Positions 10,093 to 18,832 of a DNA stretch of 64,000 bases are shown in pieces. How positions within the stretch are numbered: the stretch's first letter is position 1; the number at the start of each line of letters is the position of its first letter. The notes under the pieces are model-generated. The model made no database searches, was not told the origin of the DNA, and saw only the letters and a program-made list of their open reading frames with translations. The stretch covers positions 310,001 through 374,000 of the forward strand of contig NZ_PEAX01000004.1 in the NCBI RefSeq assembly GCF_002807685.1, in the 5' to 3' direction. Origin of the DNA: Neoalteromonas flava. Lineage in GTDB: Bacteria; Pseudomonadota; Gammaproteobacteria; Enterobacterales; Alteromonadaceae. A program made the translations under genes and the position numbers.

Positions 10093-11385
10093 TTGTTTGA
10101 CCGCTATGCATCAGGCGAGCGAGCCGTTCTGGTGCATGTTGAATTCACCGACGAAGCAAGTAAAGAAGCCTTATCCGAGTTAGAAATGTTAGTGTCATCC
10201 GCAGGGGTTTCTGCGGTTGACGTGGTCACTACATCGCGCAATGCGCCGAGTGCAAAACTGTTTATTGGTTCTGGCAAAGCCGATGAAATAGCCGACATCG
10301 TGCGTACTCTTGAAGCGGATGTAGTCATTTTCAACCATGCGCTCTCGCCTTCACAAGAACGAAATCTTGAAAAAGTGTTTAAATGTCGCGTGATAGACCG
10401 AACGGGTCTAATCCTGGATATATTCGCCCAACGTGCACGCACTCATGAAGGAAAGTTGCAGGTTGAGCTTGCGCAACTTAAGCACATATCAACCCGCTTA
10501 ATCCGCGGCTGGACCCACCTTGAACGGCAAAAAGGTGGAATTGGATTGCGTGGTCCTGGTGAAACCCAGTTGGAAACCGACCGACGATTGTTACGTGGCA
10601 GGATTAAAGCGATTTTACGTCGGCTAGAGAAAGTAGCCAAGCAACGTGAGCAAGGTAGACGTTCCCGGAAGCGCGCAGAAATACCTACGGTCTCGTTGGT
10701 GGGTTATACCAATGCCGGCAAATCTACATTATTCAACACGTTAACAGAATCAGCAGTCTACGCCGCCGATCAGCTGTTTGCGACGCTTGACCCCACATTG
10801 CGAAAGCTTGAATTGCAAGATGTTGGGCCAATCATTGTAGCCGATACGGTGGGCTTTATTCGTCATCTTCCACATGACTTGGTGGCGGCATTCAAAGCCA
10901 CCCTGCAGGAAACTCAAGAAGCGGATTTGCTTTTGCACGTGGTCGATTATGCTGACGATAAATACCAAGAAAATACAGACCAGGTGCAAGCGGTACTGGA
11001 AGAAATAGACGCGGACGAAGTACCACAATTGATGGTTTGTAACAAAATAGATCGTCTTGAGGGGATGCAACCGCGGATTGATCGTGATGAAATGGACCAA
11101 CCGATTCGAGTATGGGTATCGGCACAACAAGGATTAGGGATTGAATTATTGCATCAAGCCCTCATTGAAAGGCTATCGAAGTCGATTGTGGTGCGACGAT
11201 TGTGTATCCCGCCAAGCGCTAGTCACTTGCGCGGTATTCTTTATGAATTAAATTGTATCGCTGCACAAGAGTATAACGAGCGTGGGGATTGGGTCGTCGA
11301 TGTGAGAATGCCAAGTGCTGATTGGCAGCGTTTGTTAAAGCGCGAAAAAGGCGCGCTGGACGACCTCGTAATAACGCCAGAATAA
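10093..11385 (+). CDS. hflX: Ribosome-associated GTPase HflX
   Basis: A 430-residue GTPase. The N-terminal HflX domain (FIGSGKADEIA, FNHALSPSQERNLEK) and the glycine-rich linker GGIGLRGPGETQLETDRR precede the G domain, with G1 VGYTNAGKSTLFN, G3 ADTVGFIRHLP and G4 NKID. HflX splits stalled or heat-damaged ribosomes. The start is TTG at 10093, giving MFDRYASGE; E. coli hflX likewise starts with MFDRY from a TTG codon, which supports this choice. A 77-base gap separates it from hflK. Confidence 0.96.
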   Translation: MFDRYASGERAVLVHVEFTDEASKEALSELEMLVSSAGVSAVDVVTTSRNAPSAKLFIGSGKADEIADIVRTLEADVVIFNHALSPSQERNLEKVFKCRVIDRTGLILDIFAQRARTHEGKLQVELAQLKHISTRLIRGWTHLERQKGGIGLRGPGETQLETDRRLLRGRIKAILRRLEKVAKQREQGRRSRKRAEIPTVSLVGYTNAGKSTLFNTLTESAVYAADQLFATLDPTLRKLELQDVGPIIVADTVGFIRHLPHDLVAAFKATLQETQEADLLLHVVDYADDKYQENTDQVQAVLEEIDADEVPQLMVCNKIDRLEGMQPRIDRDEMDQPIRVWVSAQQGLGIELLHQALIERLSKSIVVRRLCIPPSASHLRGILYELNCIAAQEYNERGDWVVDVRMPSADWQRLLKREKGALDDLVITPE

Positions 11386-11462
11386 GTTTAAAGTAACTGC
11401 ATTCAAACTGAATTGCGTGCGGTTACGTATCAGAATTTAATTGAAGTTTACGGAGTATGCTT

Positions 11463-12623
11463 ATGGCCTGGAATCAGCCGGGTGGAAATAACAACGACCC
11501 TTGGAAAAACAAGGGGGGACGTGACCAAGGTCCACCGGATTTAGATGATGTGTTCAAGAACTTATTTGGTAAGTTTGCGAAAAATGGTGGCTCGAGCGGA
11601 GGCTCGGGTAAAAGTTTTGGTGGTATCGGCGCAGGCATTATCGCTGGTCTGCTAATCGTTGTATGGGTGATTAGCGGTTTCTACACCATCCGCGAAGCAG
11701 AGCGGGGCGTGGTCTTGCGCTTTGGCGAGTATTATTCTCAAGTTGAGCCAGGTCTCCGTTGGAAGCCTACATTTGTGGACACGGTAATCCCTGTCGACAT
11801 CCAATCGATTCGTGATCAGTCGTCCTCAGGTTCTATGCTTACCGAAGACGAAAACCTTGTCAGAGTGCAAATGGAAATGCAATTCCGCGTCGTTGACCCT
11901 TATCGCTGGACTTTCGCAGTGGTTGAACCTGAAGTGAGCCTAAGCCAAGCGTTGGATAGTGCAATCCGCTATGTGGTAGGCCACTCTAGAATGGATGACG
12001 TTTTGACTGATGGGCGTGAAGTGACGCGTCAGCGTGTCTGGGAAGAACTCCAAGCGATCATTGAGCCGTACAACATGGGTGTACAAATTGTCGATATGAA
12101 CTTCCGCGACGCGCGTCCACCTGAAGAAGTAAAAGATGCTTTTGATGATGCAATTGCGGCGCAAGAAGATGAGCAGCGCTTTATTCGTGAAGCGGAAGCG
12201 TATGCGCGTGAAATTGAACCGCGAGCGCGTGGTCAAGTGAACCGCATGAACGAAGAAGCTCAAGCGTATAAAGAACGTGTCATCTTGCAAGCTCAGGGTG
12301 AAGTTGCTCGTTTTGAAGAGCTACTACCGCAATACGAAGCTGCACCAGTGGTAACTCGTCAGCGTATTTACATTGAGACCATGGAACATGTCTTTAGTAA
12401 CACCTCTAAAATCATGATCGATAACGAAGGTGGTGGTAACAATATTATGTACCTGCCACTGGACAAAATGATGGAGCGTCAAGGAGCGGTGCCGTTTTCT
12501 CAAGACGTCTCGCGCAATGCGTTAGATTCATTACGTAACGCAGCAACGCCAGACCAACAGACGAATACATCACCACGCACGTCGTCACGCACTGATCGCT
12601 TTAATCGCGGAGGGAGGGATTAA
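11463..12623 (+). CDS. hflK: FtsH protease regulator HflK
   Basis: A band-7/SPFH protein of 386 residues. The N-terminal glycine- and asparagine-rich segment (MAWNQPGGNNNDPW) is followed by one membrane span (about residues 52-72, GIIAGLLIVVWVISGFY) and then the SPFH domain and a long charged helix. With HflC it forms a large cage around FtsH in the periplasm and limits its proteolysis. The start is set at 11463: GGAG at 11452-11455 is seven bases upstream, whereas the ATG at 11457 would have only one base of spacing. The stop overlaps hflC in TAATG. Confidence 0.95.
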   Translation: MAWNQPGGNNNDPWKNKGGRDQGPPDLDDVFKNLFGKFAKNGGSSGGSGKSFGGIGAGIIAGLLIVVWVISGFYTIREAERGVVLRFGEYYSQVEPGLRWKPTFVDTVIPVDIQSIRDQSSSGSMLTEDENLVRVQMEMQFRVVDPYRWTFAVVEPEVSLSQALDSAIRYVVGHSRMDDVLTDGREVTRQRVWEELQAIIEPYNMGVQIVDMNFRDARPPEEVKDAFDDAIAAQEDEQRFIREAEAYAREIEPRARGQVNRMNEEAQAYKERVILQAQGEVARFEELLPQYEAAPVVTRQRIYIETMEHVFSNTSKIMIDNEGGGNNIMYLPLDKMMERQGAVPFSQDVSRNALDSLRNAATPDQQTNTSPRTSSRTDRFNRGGRD

Positions 12624-13516
12624 TGATGAAAAATTTAGGTATAGTGATTCTAGCCCTATTTGTGGTGCTTGGATTTAGTTCTTTGTTCGTGGTTAAAGAA
12701 GGTAATAAAGCCATCGTTATCCAGTTTGGTAAAATCCAAAAAGACAGCGAGACGGGAGCTACCAAAGTCTTTTCTCCAGGGTTGCACTTTAAGCTTCCCT
12801 TTATCGATTCTGTTCGCACTTTGGATGCTCGCGTACAGACCTTGGACGATGCGCCTGATCGTTTTGTAACATCAGAGAAGAAGGACTTGATAGTCGATTC
12901 TTACGTGAAATGGCGTATTAATGACTTCGAGCGTTATTATCTGTCGACAGGCGGGAACAAGTTGCAAGCCGAAGCGTTATTGAAGCAAAAGGTCAATAAC
13001 GGTCTACGTTCAGAGTTCGGTGCCCGCACGATCTCTCAGATTGTATCGGGAGAGCGTTCGGCATTGATGGACCAAGCGATGGAGCAAGCCTCAAGCAGTT
13101 CTGACGAGTTAGGTATTGCCATCGTGGATGTGCGCGTTAAGCAAATCAACTTACCGACTGAAGTTAGTGCTTCGATCTTCCAGCGCATGCGTGCAGAGCG
13201 AGCAGGTGTAGCGAGAGAGCACCGCTCAGAAGGTCAAGAACAGGCAGAAGTATTACGCGCTGATATTGATGCTAAAGTTGAAGTTATGCTTGCAGATGCC
13301 GAGCGTAATGCGCGTCAGCTACGTGGTGAAGGGGACGCCTTGGCAGCCCAAATTTACGCTTCTACCTACTCCAAAAACCCGGAGTTCTATAGCTTCTTGC
13401 GGAGTATGGATGCCTATCGCGCGAGCTTTAATAGCAAACAAGATATTATGGTTGTTGAGCCAAGCAACGACTTCTTCCGTTATTTGAATCAACAATCAGG
13501 GCAGCAGAGCAAGTAA
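12623..13516 (+). CDS. hflC: FtsH protease regulator HflC
   Basis: A 297-residue SPFH protein, partner of HflK. The N-terminal span (GIVILALFVVLGFSSLFVV) is followed by the SPFH domain (VVKEGNKAIVIQFGKI) and a helix with REHRSEGQEQAEVLRADIDA and the typical NPEFYSFLRSMDAYR near the C-terminus. The ATG at 12623 overlaps the hflK stop; a second ATG follows at 12626 and either could be used. GGAGGGAGGG just upstream is a strong ribosome-binding site. It ends the superoperon: a terminator follows within 30 bases, and no purA or yjeT follows as in E. coli. Confidence 0.95.
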   Translation: MMKNLGIVILALFVVLGFSSLFVVKEGNKAIVIQFGKIQKDSETGATKVFSPGLHFKLPFIDSVRTLDARVQTLDDAPDRFVTSEKKDLIVDSYVKWRINDFERYYLSTGGNKLQAEALLKQKVNNGLRSEFGARTISQIVSGERSALMDQAMEQASSSSDELGIAIVDVRVKQINLPTEVSASIFQRMRAERAGVAREHRSEGQEQAEVLRADIDAKVEVMLADAERNARQLRGEGDALAAQIYASTYSKNPEFYSFLRSMDAYRASFNSKQDIMVVEPSNDFFRYLNQQSGQQSK

Positions 13517-13545
13517 CTTTCTGCGCTTGTTTATCAATTAAAAAA

Positions 13546-13570
13546 ACGCCTCTATGTGAGGCGTTTTTTA
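13546..13570. terminator. Bidirectional rho-independent terminator
   Basis: ACGCCTC (13546-13552) pairs with GAGGCGT (13558-13564) around a TATGT loop. There is a T-run on the plus side and an A-run on the minus side, so it can end both the hflC transcript and the convergent GTPase operon. Confidence 0.9.
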
Positions 13571-13620
13571 TTGCTGGTCCTTTTTAGAGAGCTCTGCATC
13601 ACATCAACATTTTGAGGGAG

Positions 13621-15795
13621 CTAATGACTGCTTTTCTGAGTTGCTAGGAACTGGTAAAAATCCTCTAGAGACATAGGTTTAGCATACAAATACCCCTGCG
13701 CAGAAGTACATAGGTGCTCCTTTAAAAACTGTTGTTGAGCAACCGTTTCGACGCCTTCTGCAATAACGGTTAATTTGAGTTGGCTAGCCATCGCTAAAAT
13801 AGCGAGTACAATTGCGCGGTCGTCATCATCCTGGTCTAAATCACTAATGAATGAGCGGTCAATTTTTAGATGATCGATGGGGAGGTGTTTGAGATACGCA
13901 AGAGAACTATAGCCCGTGCCAAAATCATCCACTGATATTGTGACTCCCATATCACGCAATGACTTTAATAACTTTTGCGCTTTCTGGTAATTGTCGACTA
14001 AAACGCCTTCGGTGAGCTCTAATTCAAGTTTCTGTGCATCTACACCTAAACGTTCAGCTGTCGCTTTAATGAACTCAAAAAGATGCCGTTCACTGACCTG
14101 TCTGGGGCTTACATTCATCGCCAATTTAATATTGATATTACGTGCTTTAAAACCAGCAAGGATTTTGCACACTTCGGTAATTACCCATTTCCCTAGCGGA
14201 TAAATTAAGCCGGTTTGCTCTGCTACTGGTATGAAGACATCAGGAGCTATTGCTTCACCGTCCGTTTGAAACCAGCGCAATAAGGCTTCAGCTTTAACAA
14301 TTTGGCCAGACGATAAATCAACGATAGGTTGTAAGTACACCTCTAATTCTTCATTAGTAATCGCATCGCGTAATTTGGTTTCGAGGCGCAAGCGTGCGTC
14401 AGAACTCTCTTTTAAATCATTCGAATAGAGCTGAATGGGGTCCTGAGCAAATAACTTAGCCGCTTGGAGTGCTAAATCAGCAGCTTTCATGAGTGATTCC
14501 GCTTGCACAGCATCGCTGGGATGGTGAGCTATACCGACTCTAAAAGGCAGATTGCAGCGTTCATCACGATCTGTGTAATGTGGCGAGAGCGAGTCATTGC
14601 GCAGATCGGCAGCTAGGGATATAACGCGCTCTATTTCATCAACGACCTCTTCACCTCGGTGAATCTCTTCTAATTGTTGCTGAGATGATGCTTCCGGTAT
14701 CACTATGGCAAATTCATCCGCGCCTATGCGCGCCAAAAAATGCTCTTTCTGAAGACGTTTCTTCAACCGTTTTGACGCTGAGATCAACATCGAATCACCC
14801 ACTGAATGACCATGTAACTCATTAACTTGTTTAAACTTTTCGATATCAAGATAGAGCACAAAAAAACGTTGTTTAGATTCAATAGACTGTTCAACCCTTT
14901 GCCAGAAATACTGGCGGTTGGGCAATCCTGTTAGCGAGTCATGCAATGCCAAGTCTTCATTGACTTGCAGCAAATATTTTATCCGGGTGATATCGCTTAA
15001 TGTGGTAACCCAGTGTTTTGTTTGTTGCTTTTCATCATTGATAGGGTGCAATTCGCACTGGATCCATTTGTGATAATTGGGAGGACTGTGCCAATATAAT
15101 TCACCGCTCCAGTCAGAGCGATAGTTAAGGATCCGTTCATATTCAGGATACTGCTTTTCGAGCATTCGCTGCACGATCCGTAGGGGTGAGGTATCCGCCT
15201 TTTGCGGGTCGAGTGCGAATAGTTGCCAAGCGGCTGGGTTGATAGTAAATGTTTGCCAATGGCTGTCGGTAATAATAACGGCCAAAGAGGCATGTTCAAT
15301 AGCTTGCTGGATCGGCAGAGAGAGTTCAAGCAGGCTAGCATTTTGGCCAAGTACTTGAGCCAGTCTATCTTGCATATATTGATGCTGAGACTGCAACTTA
15401 TCGTTTGATAGCAATAACTCTCTGGCAACTTGTAAGGTTTGCTGTTGTTCCTGATATTCGTGCTGCATGTTATTGATAACAATAAACTGCTCGCCTCCTG
15501 CAAACGCAGCAATTGCCTCCAAATGTAATAGCTGCTTACCGCATTGCTCACTCCAAATTCCTGAATGTATCTGGCCAGTAGCATGCTTTTGCCAAAACTC
15601 TTCTGCCTCGACCAAGAAATCACTTAAAAACGGCGAGTTGTCACTAAGTTTGAAGGGACTTGAGTTTTTGCTCTCGGGTAACAGCAATTCACTCCAATCA
15701 GCTTTACTAAAGATAACTTCAAAATAATGTTTGCCCAGATGCCGTAAGATGGTGCAATCAATGATCCCTAATGCTTGAAATAATGAGGCATTCAT
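13621..15795 (-). CDS. Cytoplasmic PAS-GGDEF-EAL protein, probable c-di-GMP phosphodiesterase
   Basis: A 724-residue soluble protein with no membrane span. Order: an N-terminal PAS-like region (about 1-110), a coiled-coil linker (about 111-155), a PAS domain (about 165-275), GGDEF (about 283-450) and EAL (about 470-715). The GGDEF signature is altered to GADEF (358-362), although DIEKFKQVNELHGHSVGD looks normal. The EAL domain keeps E503-A504-L505, N561, E596, D623-D624, K644, E680 and Q700, so phosphodiesterase activity is likely and cyclase activity doubtful. It is the last gene of the four-gene GTPase operon, one base from the GTPase stop, so it is probably an output or partner of that GTPase. 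The partnership is inference from operon structure. Confidence 0.9.
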   Translation of the reverse strand: MNASLFQALGIIDCTILRHLGKHYFEVIFSKADWSELLLPESKNSSPFKLSDNSPFLSDFLVEAEEFWQKHATGQIHSGIWSEQCGKQLLHLEAIAAFAGGEQFIVINNMQHEYQEQQQTLQVARELLLSNDKLQSQHQYMQDRLAQVLGQNASLLELSLPIQQAIEHASLAVIITDSHWQTFTINPAAWQLFALDPQKADTSPLRIVQRMLEKQYPEYERILNYRSDWSGELYWHSPPNYHKWIQCELHPINDEKQQTKHWVTTLSDITRIKYLLQVNEDLALHDSLTGLPNRQYFWQRVEQSIESKQRFFVLYLDIEKFKQVNELHGHSVGDSMLISASKRLKKRLQKEHFLARIGADEFAIVIPEASSQQQLEEIHRGEEVVDEIERVISLAADLRNDSLSPHYTDRDERCNLPFRVGIAHHPSDAVQAESLMKAADLALQAAKLFAQDPIQLYSNDLKESSDARLRLETKLRDAITNEELEVYLQPIVDLSSGQIVKAEALLRWFQTDGEAIAPDVFIPVAEQTGLIYPLGKWVITEVCKILAGFKARNINIKLAMNVSPRQVSERHLFEFIKATAERLGVDAQKLELELTEGVLVDNYQKAQKLLKSLRDMGVTISVDDFGTGYSSLAYLKHLPIDHLKIDRSFISDLDQDDDDRAIVLAILAMASQLKLTVIAEGVETVAQQQFLKEHLCTSAQGYLYAKPMSLEDFYQFLATQKSSH

Positions 15796-15796
15796 T

Positions 15797-16288
15797 TCAG
15801 TTCAGACTCAGTTCGGCAATTTTTTCAAACATGGCTTCAACGTTTTCACCAGTCTTGGCGCTGGTGTAATAGGTTGCTGCAAATCGCTCGGCTTGTAAAT
15901 TTACATGATCTGTATCCCAATGCCATGCCTCAGATAAGTCACACTTGTTGATCACCATAATTGCAGGGATATCGGTATGCTCGCGCACCATCTCAAGAAT
16001 TTCCATCCCCTCCACAAGTGATTGGGCCCTGGAGCGGTCCATAACGATGAAAATCGCGCTGGCACCGCGCAAATAACGAGGTTTAAAGCCGCAATACCGG
16101 TCAATACCTTCCAGATCCCATAGCATCAGCTGCACATCAGTGCTGTTGACACGGATTTGCTTTTTATCGATTTTGACGCCTATTGTGGTTAAGTACTTTT
16201 CCGAGAAAAAGCCTTCAACGAATTGGCGAATAAGGCTGGTCTTGCCGACGCCCGTGGCGCCTAACATACAGACCTTTTTTTGGAACAT
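15797..16288 (-). CDS. Ras/Rab-like small GTPase
   Basis: A 163-residue single-domain GTPase. G1 is GATGVGKTS (10-18), G2 is TTIGV (34-38), G3 is WDLEG (57-61), G4 is NKCD (114-117) and G5 is TSAK (142-145). The G3 form and size place it with Ras-superfamily GTPases (Rab, Roc, MglA-like) rather than Era or HflX types. The residue after the G3 glycine, where Ras-like proteins carry the catalytic glutamine, is isoleucine (I62), so intrinsic hydrolysis may be weak or depend on a partner. No membrane anchor or lipidation motif is seen. It lies 13 bases after the OmpA-like gene and 1 base before the EAL gene. Its function is unknown; I infer a switch in envelope-linked c-di-GMP signalling. Confidence 0.88.
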   Translation of the reverse strand: MFQKKVCMLGATGVGKTSLIRQFVEGFFSEKYLTTIGVKIDKKQIRVNSTDVQLMLWDLEGIDRYCGFKPRYLRGASAIFIVMDRSRAQSLVEGMEILEMVREHTDIPAIMVINKCDLSEAWHWDTDHVNLQAERFAATYYTSAKTGENVEAMFEKIAELSLN

Positions 16289-16301
16289 AACCCTCCGTGG
16301 C

Positions 16302-18074
16302 TTACGATGCAGATTTATTATCTGCGTACATTAAATTGAACATTACGCGGCGAGTCGCCACGGCATTGTCTGACAGGTTGATTTCACCAATACCCGTTGC
16401 ATATAACTGGCTTACCGGGATGCCTTGATTGATCAATGCCGCTTTTACAGCATTAGCGCGCGCTAAACTGAGACGTAGATTAGTGCTTGAAGCACCGGAA
16501 GAATCGCTCGCTCCGATAATAATTAGATTAGCACTTAAGTTTAAATTTTGCGCAGTTTTAAGTGCGTCTTTAAGAATTTTCGTCAATGCAATAATGTTAT
16601 CCATAGCGACAGGGTTCAGCTCGGCATCGCCGCTATCAAACTCAATATTAACGCGTGAAATTTCCCCTACTAGTTGTTCAAAGAGCTGACGTTGAATGGC
16701 CGGCTGGTCGCTAGCTTGCAAACTCACTTCAATAAGTTGCAGTTGGCTGCGGTCAATCTGCAACACATTAACTCCAGGTAAAGCTGCTAGAGCGGCATTA
16801 AATTGCTGCATATCCTGCCAATTTAAATCGCCCGAAAGGGTAATCTTTAGATCGTCTATAACATCTATTTGCGGGTAACGATTTAACAATTTCAAAAGTT
16901 TGCGTTTAACAATCTCAGGCTCAACTGAAATAAAAGATTGCTCGCGAAACATCACATCATTGGTGCTCAATCCATGGCTGGCTACCCAATCTTGCAGACT
17001 TTCGCTTTCAGCATCTCGCAACACTGTTACTTCAAACTTACCATCTGACCCATCAATTATTTTAGTGATCAGTACACCGGGTTCTTGATTTAAAGTTAAC
17101 AGGGATTGATAAATTTGCTGAGACTGCCATGCAGAGTTACCCCAAAAAGCCAGAGCAAATAAAATGGCGCAAAAAGCTGCCCAGCCAAACCATGGAATTT
17201 TGTTCTTTTTTTCATATTCAGGTTTGACTTGCGCGGCGAGGTTTTCTCTCAACTGAATATCTGTGACCTCAAAAGGCAAAGTATCCCCGTTAAAGTTCTG
17301 CAAGTCTTCGCGGTGAACGCTGTGAATACTATCTAACAGTTCTTGTAAGCGGGCGCGCACATCATGAGGCACGATACCAGTTACTGCAGCGACGAGCAGG
17401 GCATGTGGACTGGAGGATATTAAAAGGGTGAAATCATCCGTTTTCACTTCATCAAGTTGCCTCTCTGAATTCTCTTTTGAAAAGGAATCTGCGACGAATT
17501 CATTAATGGCCGAGAGCATTGAAGAGACTAAATCGGCATCGGCATCGCCTTCAACGTTGGCAGATACCGATTTTAGTAAGAGTCCAGTTTCACGATGGAT
17601 CAGTAGCAACTGCTCAATCTTATAGACATAGGTTTGTCCGGCAACAAATTGGGAATACTTGACGCCAGCTTGCCATGCCTGAAAGCGCCATTTCAGACCT
17701 TTAGGTGATAACGCATTTTCAATTATATCGTTGGTGCGCTCGATAAATTGTGACAAGAACGCACTAACGGACTTACGTACTAAACTCCCGACCAAAGGAT
17801 ACAAAATACTGATAAATTGCTCGCTATGATTCGCCACTGATTTTTCAACGGTCTTTTCAACCATCGGAGCAACAACATGTTGTATTGAGTTGTCCTTTTT
17901 CTGTCTGTCGTGCAGGGCTTGAACCAGTACATCTCCTACGAGCTTCCTAGTATGTGGCTCCAAAGCAGAAAGTAAGTGCTTACCATCTTTTCCAAGTATA
18001 ATCTGACGGAGTCGCGTTAGTTCGTCACTGTCGCGAGTTGAAGACGTTTGATCAGATTGCGATTCCAACGACAT
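16302..18074 (-). CDS. Single-pass inner-membrane protein with cytoplasmic GTPase-regulator-like region and periplasmic OmpA domain
   Basis: A 590-residue protein without a signal peptide. One membrane span at about 294-311 divides it into a cytoplasmic half of about 290 residues and a periplasmic half. The C-terminus (about 473-583) is an OmpA/MotB-type peptidoglycan-binding domain; D524 and the NLRLSLAR motif ending in R539 keep the residues that contact diaminopimelate. Residues about 335-450 have repeated strand-helix patterns ending in LxxLPGVNV, like BON domains. In the cytoplasmic half, residues about 150-256 follow the strand/helix order of Roadblock/LC7 domains, which bind small GTPases. 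Residues 17-29 (SDELTRLRQIILG) resemble a stretch in the next gene upstream. OmpA and topology are firm; the Roadblock assignment is inference. Confidence 0.85.
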   Translation of the reverse strand: MSLESQSDQTSSTRDSDELTRLRQIILGKDGKHLLSALEPHTRKLVGDVLVQALHDRQKKDNSIQHVVAPMVEKTVEKSVANHSEQFISILYPLVGSLVRKSVSAFLSQFIERTNDIIENALSPKGLKWRFQAWQAGVKYSQFVAGQTYVYKIEQLLLIHRETGLLLKSVSANVEGDADADLVSSMLSAINEFVADSFSKENSERQLDEVKTDDFTLLISSSPHALLVAAVTGIVPHDVRARLQELLDSIHSVHREDLQNFNGDTLPFEVTDIQLRENLAAQVKPEYEKKNKIPWFGWAAFCAILFALAFWGNSAWQSQQIYQSLLTLNQEPGVLITKIIDGSDGKFEVTVLRDAESESLQDWVASHGLSTNDVMFREQSFISVEPEIVKRKLLKLLNRYPQIDVIDDLKITLSGDLNWQDMQQFNAALAALPGVNVLQIDRSQLQLIEVSLQASDQPAIQRQLFEQLVGEISRVNIEFDSGDAELNPVAMDNIIALTKILKDALKTAQNLNLSANLIIIGASDSSGASSTNLRLSLARANAVKAALINQGIPVSQLYATGIGEINLSDNAVATRRVMFNLMYADNKSAS

Positions 18075-18080
18075 GTAAGA

Positions 18081-18620
18081 CTACTCGTCGCCTTCGTCTG
18101 TCTCTAGGTTAATTGCCATAGTAGCCAATAGTTTCGCCAAGGTTTTGCGGTCAGTTTTTGACGTCGTCAACTCTTGGGTTACCTGCGCTAACTTAGACAT
18201 GGCTTCTTCATACTGACTGTTAAAATGTTCTGTGAGCTTACGCACTTCTTTGTCGAGCCGGTCATGCAGTTGGTCTGCATCCTCTTTCGCAGAAGTTTCT
18301 GCCATCTCTAGTTCAGAAGATAAGCGATCAGCATAGGTATTAAGCTCATCGCTTTTTTGCTGATGGCTTTGATCGACACTTGAAAGTTGTTGCTGCATCT
18401 CAGCGGCCGTTTTTTCGATAGTGGCGTGCAGTGCTTTAACATGCTCAGACATTGAGTGCTGTAATTCAGCAAAAGAATTCTGCATATTGCGATCGAGGTT
18501 GGCGATTTTATCTTCAATCTCGCGCCGAGCGGAGCCGAAAACAATCTCACGAAGCTGACCTAGCTCATCATTAGTTCCCTGTGGTTCTACTTTCGCTACC
18601 TTTTTGGATTTTTCAGCCAC
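18081..18620 (-). CDS. Coiled-coil protein, first gene of the GTPase operon
   Basis: A 179-residue hydrophilic protein, not recognised as a named family. A basic N-terminus is followed by the motif NDELGQLREIVFG, close to SDELTRLRQIILG in the neighbouring OmpA-like protein. Then comes about 120 residues of nearly unbroken heptad-rich helix (IANLDRNMQNSFAELQHSM onwards) and an acidic end (ETDEGDE). No membrane span or signal is present. The frame is open 27 codons further upstream, but GTG at 18618-18620 is preferred because AAGGAA lies seven bases before it. Six bases separate it from the next gene. I infer a cytoplasmic scaffold or assembly partner for the OmpA-like protein and GTPase. Confidence 0.8.
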   Translation of the reverse strand: MAEKSKKVAKVEPQGTNDELGQLREIVFGSARREIEDKIANLDRNMQNSFAELQHSMSEHVKALHATIEKTAAEMQQQLSSVDQSHQQKSDELNTYADRLSSELEMAETSAKEDADQLHDRLDKEVRKLTEHFNSQYEEAMSKLAQVTQELTTSKTDRKTLAKLLATMAINLETDEGDE

Positions 18621-18832
18621 GTACTTTTCCTTCTTGAAAGCGCAATCACCTGACTGAAATATATACTTTTTATTAACATTTGGATACTTTTTATACAGCA
18701 ACTGGGCGTAGGGTGGGATTAAGTCTGCACTTCTTGCGGGAAATTAGGTAAACTCACGCTTATACCAAATAATTATTATAAAGCTGTAACCGATACCCTT
18801 TTCGGTTCATTGCGACAGAAAGAGGACTGCGT

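Noticed and set aside
10750-11130. A 126-residue minus-strand frame
   Set aside because: Antisense to the G domain of hflX; hydrophobic low-quality translation only.
14997-15623. A 208-residue minus-strand frame in another phase
   Set aside because: Overlaps the PAS-GGDEF-EAL gene in a different frame; composition is shadow-like.
18780-18806. AACCGA...TCGGTT hairpin before the AbgT gene as a riboswitch
   Set aside because: A single six-pair stem near the start is not enough to support a riboswitch; it could be part of the leader or chance.
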